Notes: a model not told the origin generated them from the letters alone. A stretch of 19,478 nucleotides of DNA from an uncultured Lachnospiraceae bacterium (GCA_910586255.1 CAJUHR010000016.1:1-19478), one strand, 5' to 3'. Numbered from the stretch's first letter, positions 6,871 to 15,388 are shown. Program-made: numbers and translations.

Positions 6871-7302
6871 TTACATAAGAGTGTCATGGGGCCGTTTCTT
6901 TTGTTCTTCAATCAGATCTGCCAGGGTTACATTGTCAACCACCTGATCAATCGCGCTTTTAAGCCGCTGCCAGACTGTCAGTGCCGCACAGTAAGAGGAC
7001 CGCTCACACTGGTTCATTTCATCATCCAGGCAGGCCACGGGGGAAAGGCTTCCCTCTGTCTGTCTCAGAATCATACCCACAGTGTACTCCTCCGGTCTCA
7101 TGGTAAGCATGTAGCCGCCCTGGGCGCCCCGGCTGCTGCGGACATATCCGGCCCGGTGCAGAAGTGTCACGATCTGCTCTAAATACTTGTCAGAGATGCC
7201 CTGCCGGGCTGCCACCTGACTGATCTTGGTACATTGATCCGGGTTTAAGCCAAACTCAATCATCATGCGCAGGGCATACCGCCCCTTGGTCGAAATCTTC
7301 AT
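6871..7302 (-). CDS. Rrf2-family transcriptional regulator with cysteine cluster
   Basis: This 143-residue DNA-binding regulator starts with the typical Rrf2 sequence MKISTKGRYALRMMIEF. It contains the winged helix-turn-helix (about residues 26-66, including the GISDKYLEQI recognition region and the RGAQGGYML wing). Three cysteines, C91, C99 and C105, lie in the loop that ligates an iron-sulfur cluster in IscR-like members; their 7- and 5-residue spacing resembles IscR. It may therefore sense Fe-S or redox/nitrosative state, though CymR-type members without a cluster also exist. AAGGAGAG precedes the ATG by 8 bases. A perfect 10-bp palindrome CCGGCGCCGG at 7344-7353, in its own upstream region, is a possible operator. 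It is divergent from nadE and 88 bases upstream of tcdA. Its targets are unknown. Confidence 0.9.
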   Translation of the reverse strand: MKISTKGRYALRMMIEFGLNPDQCTKISQVAARQGISDKYLEQIVTLLHRAGYVRSSRGAQGGYMLTMRPEEYTVGMILRQTEGSLSPVACLDDEMNQCERSSYCAALTVWQRLKSAIDQVVDNVTLADLIEEQKKRPHDTLM

Positions 7303-7529
7303 ACTTCCACTCTCCTTATCCGTAAGGCTGGTTAATAAGTTAGCCGGCGCCGGAGTGTCTTTGTGAAAATACCGGCACCAGCAGCATGGAAGAGAAACGA
7401 GTCCTGCTGCTTATTATGTTGTCGGGCGAAATCCGCCGGCCCGAAAGGGATGGCACAGGATTGCCGGACAATCCCTTTGGGGATACTCTTATTGTAGCCG
7501 ATATTTGGGGAAAAGTAAATGAAAATCTG

Positions 7530-7558
7530 TTGATGAAAGGGGAAGAAAACAGTATAAT
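7530..7558 (+). promoter_or_regulatory. Promoter for nadE
   Basis: The -35 TTGATG (7530-7535), a 17-base spacer and a perfect -10 TATAAT (7553-7558) give a good sigma-A promoter, about 112 bases ahead of nadE. A second TATAAT at 7589-7594 has a weak -35 (GTGAAC, 7566-7571) at the proper 17-base spacing and may be a second start. Confidence 0.7.
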
Positions 7559-7603
7559 GGTTGCTGTGAACGTTTGTGAACAGTAACGTATAATGATTAC
7601 TGT
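7552..7603 (+). repeat. Duplicated GTATAATGRTTRCTGT motif in the nadE promoter
   Basis: Two 16-base copies, 7552-7567 and 7588-7603, match at 14 positions and lie 36 bases apart. Each contains a TATAAT. The second sits inside an inverted repeat, CAGTAA 7581-7586 with TTACTG 7597-7602. Two GTGAAC hexamers (7566-7571 and 7576-7581), 10 bases apart, lie between the copies. The layout suggests either tandem promoters or paired operator sites for a regulator of nadE. Confidence 0.5.
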
Positions 7604-7670
7604 TTGGGATTGTTAAAGGTTGCCTGGCAAGAGAGGGTCTTGGCAGGGCGGCGGAAGGGAGTGAAACGTT

Positions 7671-9611
7671 ATGAGAGACGCATTTTTTCGGGTGGCGGCG
7701 GCCACTCCGCAGGTGCGGGTGGCGGATCCGGTTTATAACAGGGAGCAGATATGCAGGATGATTGAGGAGGGAGAGAAGAATGGGGCAGGGCTTATGGTGT
7801 TTCCGGAGCTGTGCCTGACGGCTTACACCTGCGGGGATCTGTTTTTGCAGTCTCCTCTGATTCGGAGCGCCAGAGAGGAGCTGGCCAAAGTGGCGGAATG
7901 CACAAAGAGCAGAAACATGCTGGTGTTTGTGGGGCTTCCCTGGGAGCACAGAGGAAAGCTTTACAATGCGGCGGCGGCTCTTTGTGACGGGAGGGTGCTG
8001 GGGATTGTTCCCAAGCTCAATCTGCCCAATTATTCGGAATTTTATGAACAGCGGCATTTTACTCCGGGTATGAGAGCTTTGACCATGACAGAGTGGCAGG
8101 GGGAGCCGGTTCCTATGGGAAGCAGTCTTTTATTCCGGTGCCGGCAGATTCCGGATCTGGTGGTGGCCGGGGAGATCTGCGAGGACGTGTGGGTGCCCTG
8201 TCCCCCCAGCATTCGTCACGCCATGGCGGGGGCAACGGTTATGGTCAATTGCTCGGCCAGTGATGAGACGGTGGGCAAGGACGCCTACAGGTATTCTCTC
8301 ATTTCCGGTCAGTCGGCCAGACTGATGTGCGGGTATGTGTATGCCAATGCAGGAGAGGGGGAGTCCACACAGGATCTGGTGTTTGGAGGCCACAATATAC
8401 TTTCTGAAAATGGAACGGTTCTTGCGGTGTCAAAGCGGTTTGAGCCGGGGATCATCTACGGGGACATGGATCTGGAGCGCCTCATCAGTGAGCGCAGGCG
8501 GGCAAACACATATCCGGTCTGTCAGGATATGGGGTATCTGACCATTGATTTTTCCATGGATACGGGGGTCATGGAGAAGAGGCAGAAAGAGAGGCTTCTC
8601 AGGGCTTTGGACAGCCGGCCCTTTGTTCCCCATGATCCGGCCGAGAGAAGCAAACGATGTGAGGAGATATTTGCCATTCAGGCTTTGGGGCTGAAAAAGC
8701 GGCTGGAGCACACCGGCTGTACCCACGGAGTTTTAGGAATTTCCGGAGGTCTGGATTCCACTCTGGCTCTTTTGGTGACGGCCCGGGCCTTTGATATGCT
8801 GGGGCTTCCCAGAAACCAGATCCATGCCGTCACAATGCCCTGTTTCGGAACCACGGACCGAACCTACCAGAATGCCTGCAGGATGACAGGAGAGCTGGGG
8901 GCGTCTCTACAGGAGGTGGATATCCGTAAGTCGGTGCTGCAGCATTTTGCCGATATCGGACATGACCCTTCTGTCCACGATGTGACCTATGAAAATGCTC
9001 AGGCCAGGGAAAGAACCCAGGTGCTGATGGATATTGCCAACCAGGTAAACGGGCTGGTGGTGGGAACCGGTGATATGTCAGAGCTGGCTCTTGGGTGGGC
9101 TACCTACAACGGAGACCACATGTCCATGTACGGTGTCAATGCCTCGGTGCCAAAAACCCTGGTCCGCCATCTGGTCCGCTATTGCGCGGATACCTGCGGT
9201 GAGGATGCGTTGCGGGCAGTGCTTTTAGATGTGCTTGCCACACCGGTCAGCCCCGAGCTCTTGCCGCCGGAGGATGGGGTCATTTCCCAGAAAACGGAGG
9301 ATCTGGTGGGACCCTATGAGCTTCATGACTTTTTCCTCTACCACATGCTGCGGTTCGGCTATATGCCGTCCAAGATCTATAGGATGGCCCGGATTGCTTT
9401 TGACGGAGAATATGACGGAGAGACCATAGAGAAATGGCTGAACGTATTTTATCGGCGTTTCTTTGCCCAGCAGTTTAAGCGCTCCTGCCTGCCGGACGGC
9501 CCCAAGGTAGGGTCCGTGGCCGTGTCTCCCCGGGGAGATCTGCGGATGCCCAGCGATGCGGTCCGGCGGGTCTGGATGGAGGATCTGAAAAATCTGGGAA
9601 AGGAAGCGTAA
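7671..9611 (+). CDS. nadE: Glutamine-dependent NAD(+) synthetase
   Basis: This cytoplasmic enzyme makes NAD from nicotinic acid adenine dinucleotide (NaAD), ATP and glutamine. The 646-residue protein is the long, two-domain form. An N-terminal nitrilase-type glutaminase domain (about 1-280) carries the catalytic triad E46, K115 and C170, each six positions before E52/K121/C176 of the Mycobacterium tuberculosis enzyme. The C-terminal synthetase domain has the ATP pyrophosphatase loop SGGLDS at 358-363 and the GTGDMSELALGW segment near 467-478. The length agrees with this subfamily. The start at 7671 follows a GGAAGGGAG ribosome binding site and gives the expected N-terminus. The stop is 3 bases before the methyltransferase ATG, so the two are very likely one transcript. 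No damage is visible. Confidence 0.96.
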   Translation: MRDAFFRVAAATPQVRVADPVYNREQICRMIEEGEKNGAGLMVFPELCLTAYTCGDLFLQSPLIRSAREELAKVAECTKSRNMLVFVGLPWEHRGKLYNAAAALCDGRVLGIVPKLNLPNYSEFYEQRHFTPGMRALTMTEWQGEPVPMGSSLLFRCRQIPDLVVAGEICEDVWVPCPPSIRHAMAGATVMVNCSASDETVGKDAYRYSLISGQSARLMCGYVYANAGEGESTQDLVFGGHNILSENGTVLAVSKRFEPGIIYGDMDLERLISERRRANTYPVCQDMGYLTIDFSMDTGVMEKRQKERLLRALDSRPFVPHDPAERSKRCEEIFAIQALGLKKRLEHTGCTHGVLGISGGLDSTLALLVTARAFDMLGLPRNQIHAVTMPCFGTTDRTYQNACRMTGELGASLQEVDIRKSVLQHFADIGHDPSVHDVTYENAQARERTQVLMDIANQVNGLVVGTGDMSELALGWATYNGDHMSMYGVNASVPKTLVRHLVRYCADTCGEDALRAVLLDVLATPVSPELLPPEDGVISQKTEDLVGPYELHDFFLYHMLRFGYMPSKIYRMARIAFDGEYDGETIEKWLNVFYRRFFAQQFKRSCLPDGPKVGSVAVSPRGDLRMPSDAVRRVWMEDLKNLGKEA

Positions 9612-9614
9612 GGT

Positions 9615-10409
9615 ATGATTGCCAGTACGGCCAATAAGCAGGTAAAGTATGTAAATGCCCTGCAGAAAAAATCCCGGCTTCGGCGGGAGGAGGGGCTTTT
9701 TGTGGCAGAGGGGCTGAGGATGTGCGGCGAGATTCCTCCGGAAAGGATTCAGACCCTCTATATTTCCGAAAGCTTTCGGAAAAATCCCCATTGCGGGAAG
9801 CTGACGGAGAGGGTCCGGCAGGTGGAGGTGGTTACGGACACGGTGTTTGAGGCCTTATCCGATACCCGGACGCCTCAGGGAGTGCTGGCCGTGGTCAGAC
9901 AGAGCCATTATACATTGGAGCAGCTGATTAAAGAAAAGGGGAATATTCCGCCTCACCTGATGGTGTTAGAGCAGATTCAGGATCCGGGGAATCTGGGGAC
10001 TATTTTGAGAGCCGGCGAGGGAGCCGGAGTCACCGGAATATTGATGGACGAGGGCACTGTGGATATCTACAGCCCCAAGGTGGCGCGTTCCACCATGGGC
10101 TCTCTTCTTCGGGTTCCCTTTGTCTGCGTGGAGAATCTGGGACAGACGCTTGATGAGCTTAAGAGCCGGGGAGTCCGCCTGTATGCGGCTCATCTTCAGG
10201 GAAGCCGGGATTATGATAGGGAGGATTATCGGGGAGCAACCGCCTTTTTGATCGGCAATGAGGCAGGAGGCTTGAGGCCGGAGACAGCAGACAGGGCGGA
10301 TGTCCGGATACGGATTCCCATGATGGGACAGGTGGAATCTTTAAACGCGGCGGTGGCGGCCTCGGTGCTGATGTTTGAGGCAGCCAGGCAGAGGAGGAAC
10401 CGGGGATGA
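9615..10409 (+). CDS. SpoU/TrmH-family RNA 2'-O-methyltransferase
   Basis: This 264-residue SPOUT-class enzyme is expected to methylate a ribose in rRNA or tRNA using S-adenosylmethionine. The N-terminal domain (about 1-95) is the L30e-like RNA-binding SpoU-sub-bind type (ANKQVKYVNALQKK, then EGLFVAEGLRM). The catalytic domain has motif 1 at 118-138 (LEQIQDPGNLGTILRAGEG), motif 2 at 211-220 (FLIGNEAGGL) and motif 3 at 235-256 (IPMMGQVESLNAAVAAS), which forms the trefoil-knot cofactor pocket. The asparagine and arginine of motif 1 used in catalysis are present. The start is 3 bases after the nadE stop, with the ribosome binding site inside the nadE end. The exact target nucleotide is not evident; RlmB-like or TsnR-like naming would be a guess. 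Confidence 0.92.
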   Translation: MIASTANKQVKYVNALQKKSRLRREEGLFVAEGLRMCGEIPPERIQTLYISESFRKNPHCGKLTERVRQVEVVTDTVFEALSDTRTPQGVLAVVRQSHYTLEQLIKEKGNIPPHLMVLEQIQDPGNLGTILRAGEGAGVTGILMDEGTVDIYSPKVARSTMGSLLRVPFVCVENLGQTLDELKSRGVRLYAAHLQGSRDYDREDYRGATAFLIGNEAGGLRPETADRADVRIRIPMMGQVESLNAAVAASVLMFEAARQRRNRG

Positions 10410-10476
10410 GCGGCTGTGAGGCAAGGGAGCGAAAGCCGGATCTGGTAGAAGAGACAAAACCAAGGAGGAGACAGGA

Positions 10477-11202
10477 ATGATCTGGTGGGCAGTGGCAGCC
10501 TTAAGTGCATTTTTTATAAAGGGCTTGTGCGGCTTTGCCAATACTTTAATTTTTACCACGATTTTAAGCTTTAACAGCAGCAATCTCTCCATCACGCCGG
10601 TGGAGCTGCTTCTTGGCTTTCCCACCAATTTGATCATTGCATGGAGGGAGAGAAGGTCCATTAACTGGAGGATCTGCATTCCTCTTACAGTCCTGATGTT
10701 GGCAGGCAATCTTCCGGGGATCTTTTTATTAAAGAACACGGATTCCCGGATTGTGAAGGTCTTTTTCGGAACCGTGATAGTTTTGATCGGCGCAGAGATG
10801 CTTTTGCGGGAGTACCGTCCCGGAAAGACCAGGGGCTCTAAGGCGGTTCTGGTACTTATCGGTGTGATGTCAGGGATCCTAAGCGGCATGTACGGCATTG
10901 GCGCCATGCTGGCTGCCTATGTGGGCAGGGTCACGAAGGACAGCCATTCCTTTAAGGCCAATATGTGTGCCATCTTCCTTGTGGAGAATATTTTCCGGCT
11001 CACGATGTATCTGGCCACAGGGATTATTACTCTGGAGGCGGCAATCCGGGCGGCCTGGCTTTTTCCGGTCATGCTTTTGGGCTTGTGGGGCGGGATTGTC
11101 AGCGGAAATCTGCTGGATGAGAGGCTTGTAAAGAAGCTGGTGATTTTGATGCTGATCCTGTCGGGAACGGCCCTTGTTTTGACTAATTTGGTGACAGTTT
11201 AG
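10477..11202 (+). CDS. TSUP family membrane permease (TauE/SafE)
   Basis: This 241-residue integral membrane protein has about eight predicted helices and the two-repeat layout of the TauE/SafE family. The first repeat opens with FFIKGLCGFANTLIFTTIL. The second opens with GVMSGILSGMYGIGAMLAAYV (about 126-149), the characteristic glycine-rich helix. Family members export or import small sulfur or organic anions (sulfite, sulfoacetate and others); the substrate cannot be told here. AAGGAGGA lies 8 bases before the ATG. It lies 67 bases after the methyltransferase gene on the same strand and before a terminator, so it probably closes the nadE transcript, though a separate promoter cannot be excluded. 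The length is typical for short members. Confidence 0.88.
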   Translation: MIWWAVAALSAFFIKGLCGFANTLIFTTILSFNSSNLSITPVELLLGFPTNLIIAWRERRSINWRICIPLTVLMLAGNLPGIFLLKNTDSRIVKVFFGTVIVLIGAEMLLREYRPGKTRGSKAVLVLIGVMSGILSGMYGIGAMLAAYVGRVTKDSHSFKANMCAIFLVENIFRLTMYLATGIITLEAAIRAAWLFPVMLLGLWGGIVSGNLLDERLVKKLVILMLILSGTALVLTNLVTV

Positions 11203-11271
11203 ACGGTAAGGCCATTCGTATTGATTCAAGGGTTATGGAAGCCGTCACAGGGAATGGCATAGAAGGAGACA

Positions 11272-11321
11272 AAAACGGGGGATTGCCCGGAGGCTTTGAG
11301 CCGCCGGACAGTCCCTGTTTT
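11272..11321. terminator. Bidirectional terminator between the TSUP gene and the minus-strand membrane-protein gene
   Basis: A long imperfect stem (11272-11290 with 11304-11321), with a nested GGCT/AGCC stem at the tip, begins with AAAA and ends with TTTT. Read on the minus strand it is followed by TTTTT. It is well placed to end both the TSUP transcript and the convergent small membrane-protein gene. Confidence 0.7.
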
Positions 11322-11374
11322 GCAGCAGAAACGAAGGTCTGACTTACAGAGAGGACCTGTGACAACACATTGCT

Positions 11375-11812
11375 TTACGGTTCTGCCGCCGCCTTGTCTA
11401 AGGCCCGCTCAATGGCCTGCAAAAGGGCCTGGGAGGTATAGCGGCTTTCCTCCGGGTAGGAGAGGTTTTCTGTAGACTGGGTGTCGCAGATCTGGTTTGT
11501 CAGATTTGTGAGAGATGGCTGTACCAGGGGATACATGGTGGCCACCGAATCACTTAAGTGGACCATGGAGATGGAGTTGATGCGGTCTGCATCCACGGCC
11601 ACCTCCACGTTTACCTCCTGGGAGCCTAGCTTTAAGGAGGCAGAGTAGACGCCGGGTATGTAGAGAACCTGGTCGGAAGCTGCCGGCGCGTCCTTTTTGG
11701 GCCGGAACATAATAAAAAGCAGCATGACCAGTAATATGCCAAGTCCGATGAAGATGGCAGTGTATATGATCTCTTTCATTCGCAGGACGACAATTTTTGT
11801 TCTTGAACTCAT
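11375..11812 (-). CDS. Single-span membrane protein resembling an FMN-binding domain
   Basis: This 145-residue protein has a basic N-terminus, one strong membrane helix (about 15-36), a positively charged stop (RPKK) and an exported domain of about 100 residues. The domain begins YIPGVYSASLKLG (51-63) and continues with a strand carrying alternating hydrophobic residues (VNVEVAVD). It ends RYTSQALLQAIERALDKA (124-141). This order resembles the FMN-binding domain of NqrC/RnfG-type and related proteins, whose C-terminal signature is SGATxTS followed by a helix of the same pattern. Here the signature reads EESRYTS, so the threonine that carries FMN is replaced by arginine. Flavin attachment is therefore doubtful. 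GGAGGG precedes the ATG by 6 bases. It is a lone gene, divergent from addB. Family assignment is tentative; that it is a real gene is well supported. Confidence 0.75.
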   Translation of the reverse strand: MSSRTKIVVLRMKEIIYTAIFIGLGILLVMLLFIMFRPKKDAPAASDQVLYIPGVYSASLKLGSQEVNVEVAVDADRINSISMVHLSDSVATMYPLVQPSLTNLTNQICDTQSTENLSYPEESRYTSQALLQAIERALDKAAAEP

Positions 11813-11846
11813 GGGTAGCCCTCCGGGGTATGTTTGATATAATCTA

Positions 11847-11875
11847 TTCTCACAGGGGGAAATTTATGCTATGAT
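11847..11875 (+). promoter_or_regulatory. Candidate promoter for addBA
   Basis: A -35-like TTCTCA (11847-11852, 4 of 6), a 17-base spacer and a -10 TATGAT (11870-11875, 5 of 6) lie about 60 bases before addB. A perfect TATAAT at 11838-11843 lacks a matching -35 on this strand. Confidence 0.45.
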
Positions 11876-11938
11876 TGAGGGGAACATCTTTTGGGGCCTA
11901 AAAAGGCCGGCGTGCTTAAGCAAAGAAAGGGGACAGCC

Positions 11939-14900
11939 ATGTCATTACAGCTAATTCTGGGAGGATCCGGTTCCGGAAAAACCAGTTATTTATACGATCG
12001 GATTATCAAAGCATCCATGGAGCATCCGGATCAGCTCTATTTTGTGATTGTTCCGGAGCAGTTTACCATGCAGACCCAGAAGGATATTGTGACGATTCAT
12101 CCTTGCCATGGGACCATGAACATTGATATTGTCAGCTTTCAGCGTCTGGCCTACCGGGTGTTTGAGGAGCTGGCGGTGGAGAATCTTAAGGTGCTGGACG
12201 ACATGGGCAAATCCATGGTGCTGCGGAAGGTGGCTGCCGGCTGCCGCCGCAAACTGGTGCTGTTTCAGGGACACTTAAACCAAAACGGATTTGTGAGCCA
12301 GCTAAAGTCTATGTTATCGGAATTTTATCAGTATGGGATCTCACCGCGGATTCTGCGGGAGATGGCGGAGCTTTCCCCCACTCCCCTTCTAAGGCAGAAG
12401 CTACTTGACTTTGCCGTGGTTTTTGAGGGGTTTCAGGAATATATTTCCGGCCATTACATTACCACGGAACAGGTGCTGGACGTGCTGTGCCGGGTACTGC
12501 CCGATTCGGAGATGGTGAAAAACAGTGTGATTGCCCTGGACGGTTACACCGGTTTTACACCGGTCCAGTACCGGCTTTTGGAGCTGTGTCTGATTCATGC
12601 CCGGCAGGTGCTTGTGACCGTGACGGCTGACGGGGAGACATCGGTCTATGGAAAGGTCGGAGTGCAGAATCTGTTTTATATGAGCAGCCAGATGGTCCGG
12701 CGCCTTACAAAGCTGGCGGAGGAGAACCGGGTGGAGAAGCTCCGGGATGTGTGGACAGGAAGAAGGACGGAAGAATATCCGGATTCAGACGGTAGAGAAA
12801 CGGCCAGCAGGTTCAGCGAAAGCCCGGAGCTTGGATGGATGGAGCAAAATCTGTTCCGTTATCGGAATGTGTGCTATCAGGGGGAACTATCCAACGGGTT
12901 TAAGCTTTTCCAGGCAGTCAGTCCCGCAGGGGAGATCGGCCAGGTGGTTCGGCAAATTTTACAGCTTGTTCAGGAGGAAGGCCTCCGCTACCGGGATATT
13001 GCGGTGGTGACCGGCGATTTGGCCGGGTACGGCAAGGAGATCGCCCATCAGTTTGAGCAGAACCGGATCCCGTTTTTTATGGATGACAAGAAAAACCTGC
13101 TGGACAATCCCATGGTGGAGCTGATTCGCGGGGCCCTGGAGGCAGTGCAGAAAGATTTTTCCTATGAGAGCGTGTTTCGGTATCTCCGCACCGGCCTGGT
13201 GACCTCGGACCGCCGGATGACGGACCGGATGGAAAATTATGTGATTGCCATGGGAATCCGGGGATATAAGCGGTGGCAGGAGCCCTGGGAGAGGGTATAC
13301 CGGGAGGCGGCTCAGCTAAATCTGGTGGAGTTAAATCAGTTTCGGGATCAGGTGATGGCGCCCCTTTTTACGCTCCGGGAGGCCTTCCGGCAGAAGCCTG
13401 TCACCGTGGCGGAGATGGCAGAGGCTCTCATTACTTTTCTGGAGGCCTGTCAGGTGGAGGAGAAGCTTGCGGCATACCAGGAGTATTTTTTGTCTCTGGG
13501 AGAATACCGGCTGGCAAAGGAGTACGGCCAGGTATACAAAAAAGTGACTGAGCTTTTAACCCGGCTTATGGAGCTTTTGGGGGAGGAGGAGGTAAGCCGC
13601 AGGGAATTTGCGGAGATTCTGGACGCCGGCTTTGGAGAGATTTCCGTGGGAGTTATCCCGGCCACCGTGGACCGGGTGGTGGTGGGAGACATTACCCGGA
13701 CCCGTCTGGCCCACGTGAAGGCGCTGTTTTTCGTGGGAGTGAATGACGGAATCGTGCCCATGAAAAAGGACGGGGGGAGTCTTCTGTCCGACCAGGAACG
13801 GGAGTTTTTCGGAAGGCACAAGCTGGAGCTGGCTCCAACTGTCAGGGAGGACAGTTTTCGGCAGAGATTTTATCTCTATCTGATGATGACCAAGCCATCA
13901 AAAAGGCTGATTTTATCTTATTCCAATGTGGGAGGGGACGGAAAGAGCAGAAGGCCCTCCTATCTGGTGGGAGAGCTTAAGAAAATGTTCCCGTCACTGA
14001 AATGTACACAGGTCCGGGGAGATAAGACGGAGATGGTCTACTCGGCGGAGCAGGCAAAGAAGCAGCTGGTGGCCGGCCTTTTGAGATATCGCGATATGCC
14101 GGCAAAGCAGGTCGAGGATGAGGAGACTCAGAGGTTTCTGGAACTGTTTCGGTGGTTTCTTAAATCGGACAAATATGAGGAGGAGGCCAGGCGTCTGGTG
14201 GAGGCGGCATTTACCTGCTATGAAAACAAGGGCATCGGCCATGCGGTGGCCAGAGCTCTTTATGGAAATATTTTGAGCGGCAGTGTGACCCGCTTAGAGC
14301 AATATGCAGCCTGTGCCTATGCCCATTTTCTTCAATACGGTCTGGAGCTTCTTAATCGGCATCGGTATGAGCTGGCAGCGGCGGACATCGGCAACCTGTT
14401 CCATGATTCCATCGATATGTGCTTTAAGAAGGTGAAGGAGGAGGGACGGGACTGGCGCGCCATCACCGATGAGGAGCGCGTGAGCCTGGTGAAGGGATGT
14501 GTGGAGCAGGTGACGGCAGAGTACGGAAGCACGATTCTGGAAAGCACCTCCCGCAACGCCTATCTGGCCCGGAGAGTGGAGCACATCACTCAGAGAACTG
14601 TGTGGGCCCTTCAGCAGCAGATTCGGAAGGGAGATTTTTTGCCGGCAGGCTTTGAGGTGTCCTTCTCGGCGGCAGACAATCTGGAGGCCATGAAGATTTC
14701 CCTGTCAGAGGATGAGGCCATCCATCTGAGGGGGCGTATTGACCGGCTGGATTTGTGCCAGGACGAGAATCAGGTCTATGTAAAGATCATTGACTACAAA
14801 TCCGGCAGCACCTCCTTTGATCTGGCAGCCATCTATTACGGACTGCAGCTGCAGCTGGTGGTGTATATGGACGCGGTGATGGAGATGACGAAGCGGAGGT

Positions 14901-15388
14901 TTCCGGGCAGGGAGGTGATTCCCGCAGGGATCCTTTACTATAATATTTCGGATCCTTTCGTGGAGAGAGAGGGGCAGCCGGATCCGGATAAGGTGGATCA
15001 GGAAATCCTTCGGAAGCTTCGGATGAACGGCCTGATCAACAGTGAGCTGGAGGTCATTCATCACCTGGACAATACCATCGAGAAGGAGTCGGATATTATC
15101 CCTGTGATTTTAAAGGACGGGCAGGTGCAGGAGGGAAAATCCTCCGTTGCCAACCGGCAGCGGTTTGAGAGCCTGCGCCGTTATGTCCATGAAAAGGTAA
15201 AAAAAGCAGGGCAGGAGATTTTAGACGGAGAGATCGGAACAGAGCCTTTCAAAAACGGACAGAGGACAGCCTGTGACTACTGTCCTTATCATGCGGTCTG
15301 CGGTTTTGACAAAAAGACCTCCGGCTATGATTACCGGAGGCTAAAGGGCAAGAAGGCGGAGGAAATCTGGGAGGAGATATGTCAGTGA
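11939..15388 (+). CDS. addB: ATP-dependent helicase/deoxyribonuclease subunit B
   Basis: This 1149-residue subunit of the AddAB helicase-nuclease resects double-strand breaks for RecA loading; AddB supplies one nuclease and Chi recognition. A Walker A loop, GGSGSGKT (8-15), opens the protein. The C-terminal RecB-type nuclease has D952-Y953-K954 (IDYKSG) as part of its catalytic centre. The four iron-sulfur cysteines that clamp this domain are all present: C792 and the C-x2-C-x5-C trio C1112, C1115, C1121, matching the arrangement in Bacillus subtilis AddB. The start at 11939 follows AAAGGGG and gives MSLQLILGGSGSGKT; an in-frame TTG 48 bases upstream adds only a non-family tail. The stop overlaps the start of addA by 10 bases, indicating translational coupling in equal amounts. 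Length is normal for the family. Confidence 0.96.
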   Translation: MSLQLILGGSGSGKTSYLYDRIIKASMEHPDQLYFVIVPEQFTMQTQKDIVTIHPCHGTMNIDIVSFQRLAYRVFEELAVENLKVLDDMGKSMVLRKVAAGCRRKLVLFQGHLNQNGFVSQLKSMLSEFYQYGISPRILREMAELSPTPLLRQKLLDFAVVFEGFQEYISGHYITTEQVLDVLCRVLPDSEMVKNSVIALDGYTGFTPVQYRLLELCLIHARQVLVTVTADGETSVYGKVGVQNLFYMSSQMVRRLTKLAEENRVEKLRDVWTGRRTEEYPDSDGRETASRFSESPELGWMEQNLFRYRNVCYQGELSNGFKLFQAVSPAGEIGQVVRQILQLVQEEGLRYRDIAVVTGDLAGYGKEIAHQFEQNRIPFFMDDKKNLLDNPMVELIRGALEAVQKDFSYESVFRYLRTGLVTSDRRMTDRMENYVIAMGIRGYKRWQEPWERVYREAAQLNLVELNQFRDQVMAPLFTLREAFRQKPVTVAEMAEALITFLEACQVEEKLAAYQEYFLSLGEYRLAKEYGQVYKKVTELLTRLMELLGEEEVSRREFAEILDAGFGEISVGVIPATVDRVVVGDITRTRLAHVKALFFVGVNDGIVPMKKDGGSLLSDQEREFFGRHKLELAPTVREDSFRQRFYLYLMMTKPSKRLILSYSNVGGDGKSRRPSYLVGELKKMFPSLKCTQVRGDKTEMVYSAEQAKKQLVAGLLRYRDMPAKQVEDEETQRFLELFRWFLKSDKYEEEARRLVEAAFTCYENKGIGHAVARALYGNILSGSVTRLEQYAACAYAHFLQYGLELLNRHRYELAAADIGNLFHDSIDMCFKKVKEEGRDWRAITDEERVSLVKGCVEQVTAEYGSTILESTSRNAYLARRVEHITQRTVWALQQQIRKGDFLPAGFEVSFSAADNLEAMKISLSEDEAIHLRGRIDRLDLCQDENQVYVKIIDYKSGSTSFDLAAIYYGLQLQLVVYMDAVMEMTKRRFPGREVIPAGILYYNISDPFVEREGQPDPDKVDQEILRKLRMNGLINSELEVIHHLDNTIEKESDIIPVILKDGQVQEGKSSVANRQRFESLRRYVHEKVKKAGQEILDGEIGTEPFKNGQRTACDYCPYHAVCGFDKKTSGYDYRRLKGKKAEEIWEEICQ

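Larger units (their letters stand above)
7303..7670. promoter_or_regulatory. Divergent intergenic region between the Rrf2 gene and nadE
   Basis: These 368 bases hold no convincing gene. Going rightward they contain the Rrf2 Shine-Dalgarno, the CCGGCGCCGG palindrome (7344-7353), an 11-of-12-bp hairpin (7440-7451 with 7471-7482) with a small nested stem and no T tract, then the nadE promoter and a duplicated motif. No clear minus-strand promoter for the Rrf2 gene could be picked with confidence. The open frame across 7386-7586 lacks a ribosome binding site and any recognisable protein character. Confidence 0.6.

Noticed and set aside
7386..7586. 66-codon open frame in the nadE upstream region
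   Set aside because: There is no ribosome binding site, it overlaps the promoter and hairpin, and the composition gives no family signal.
11891..11938. TTG start extending addB by 16 residues
   Set aside because: It has no suitable ribosome binding site, whereas the ATG at 11939 is preceded by AAAGGGG and matches the conserved AddB N-terminus.
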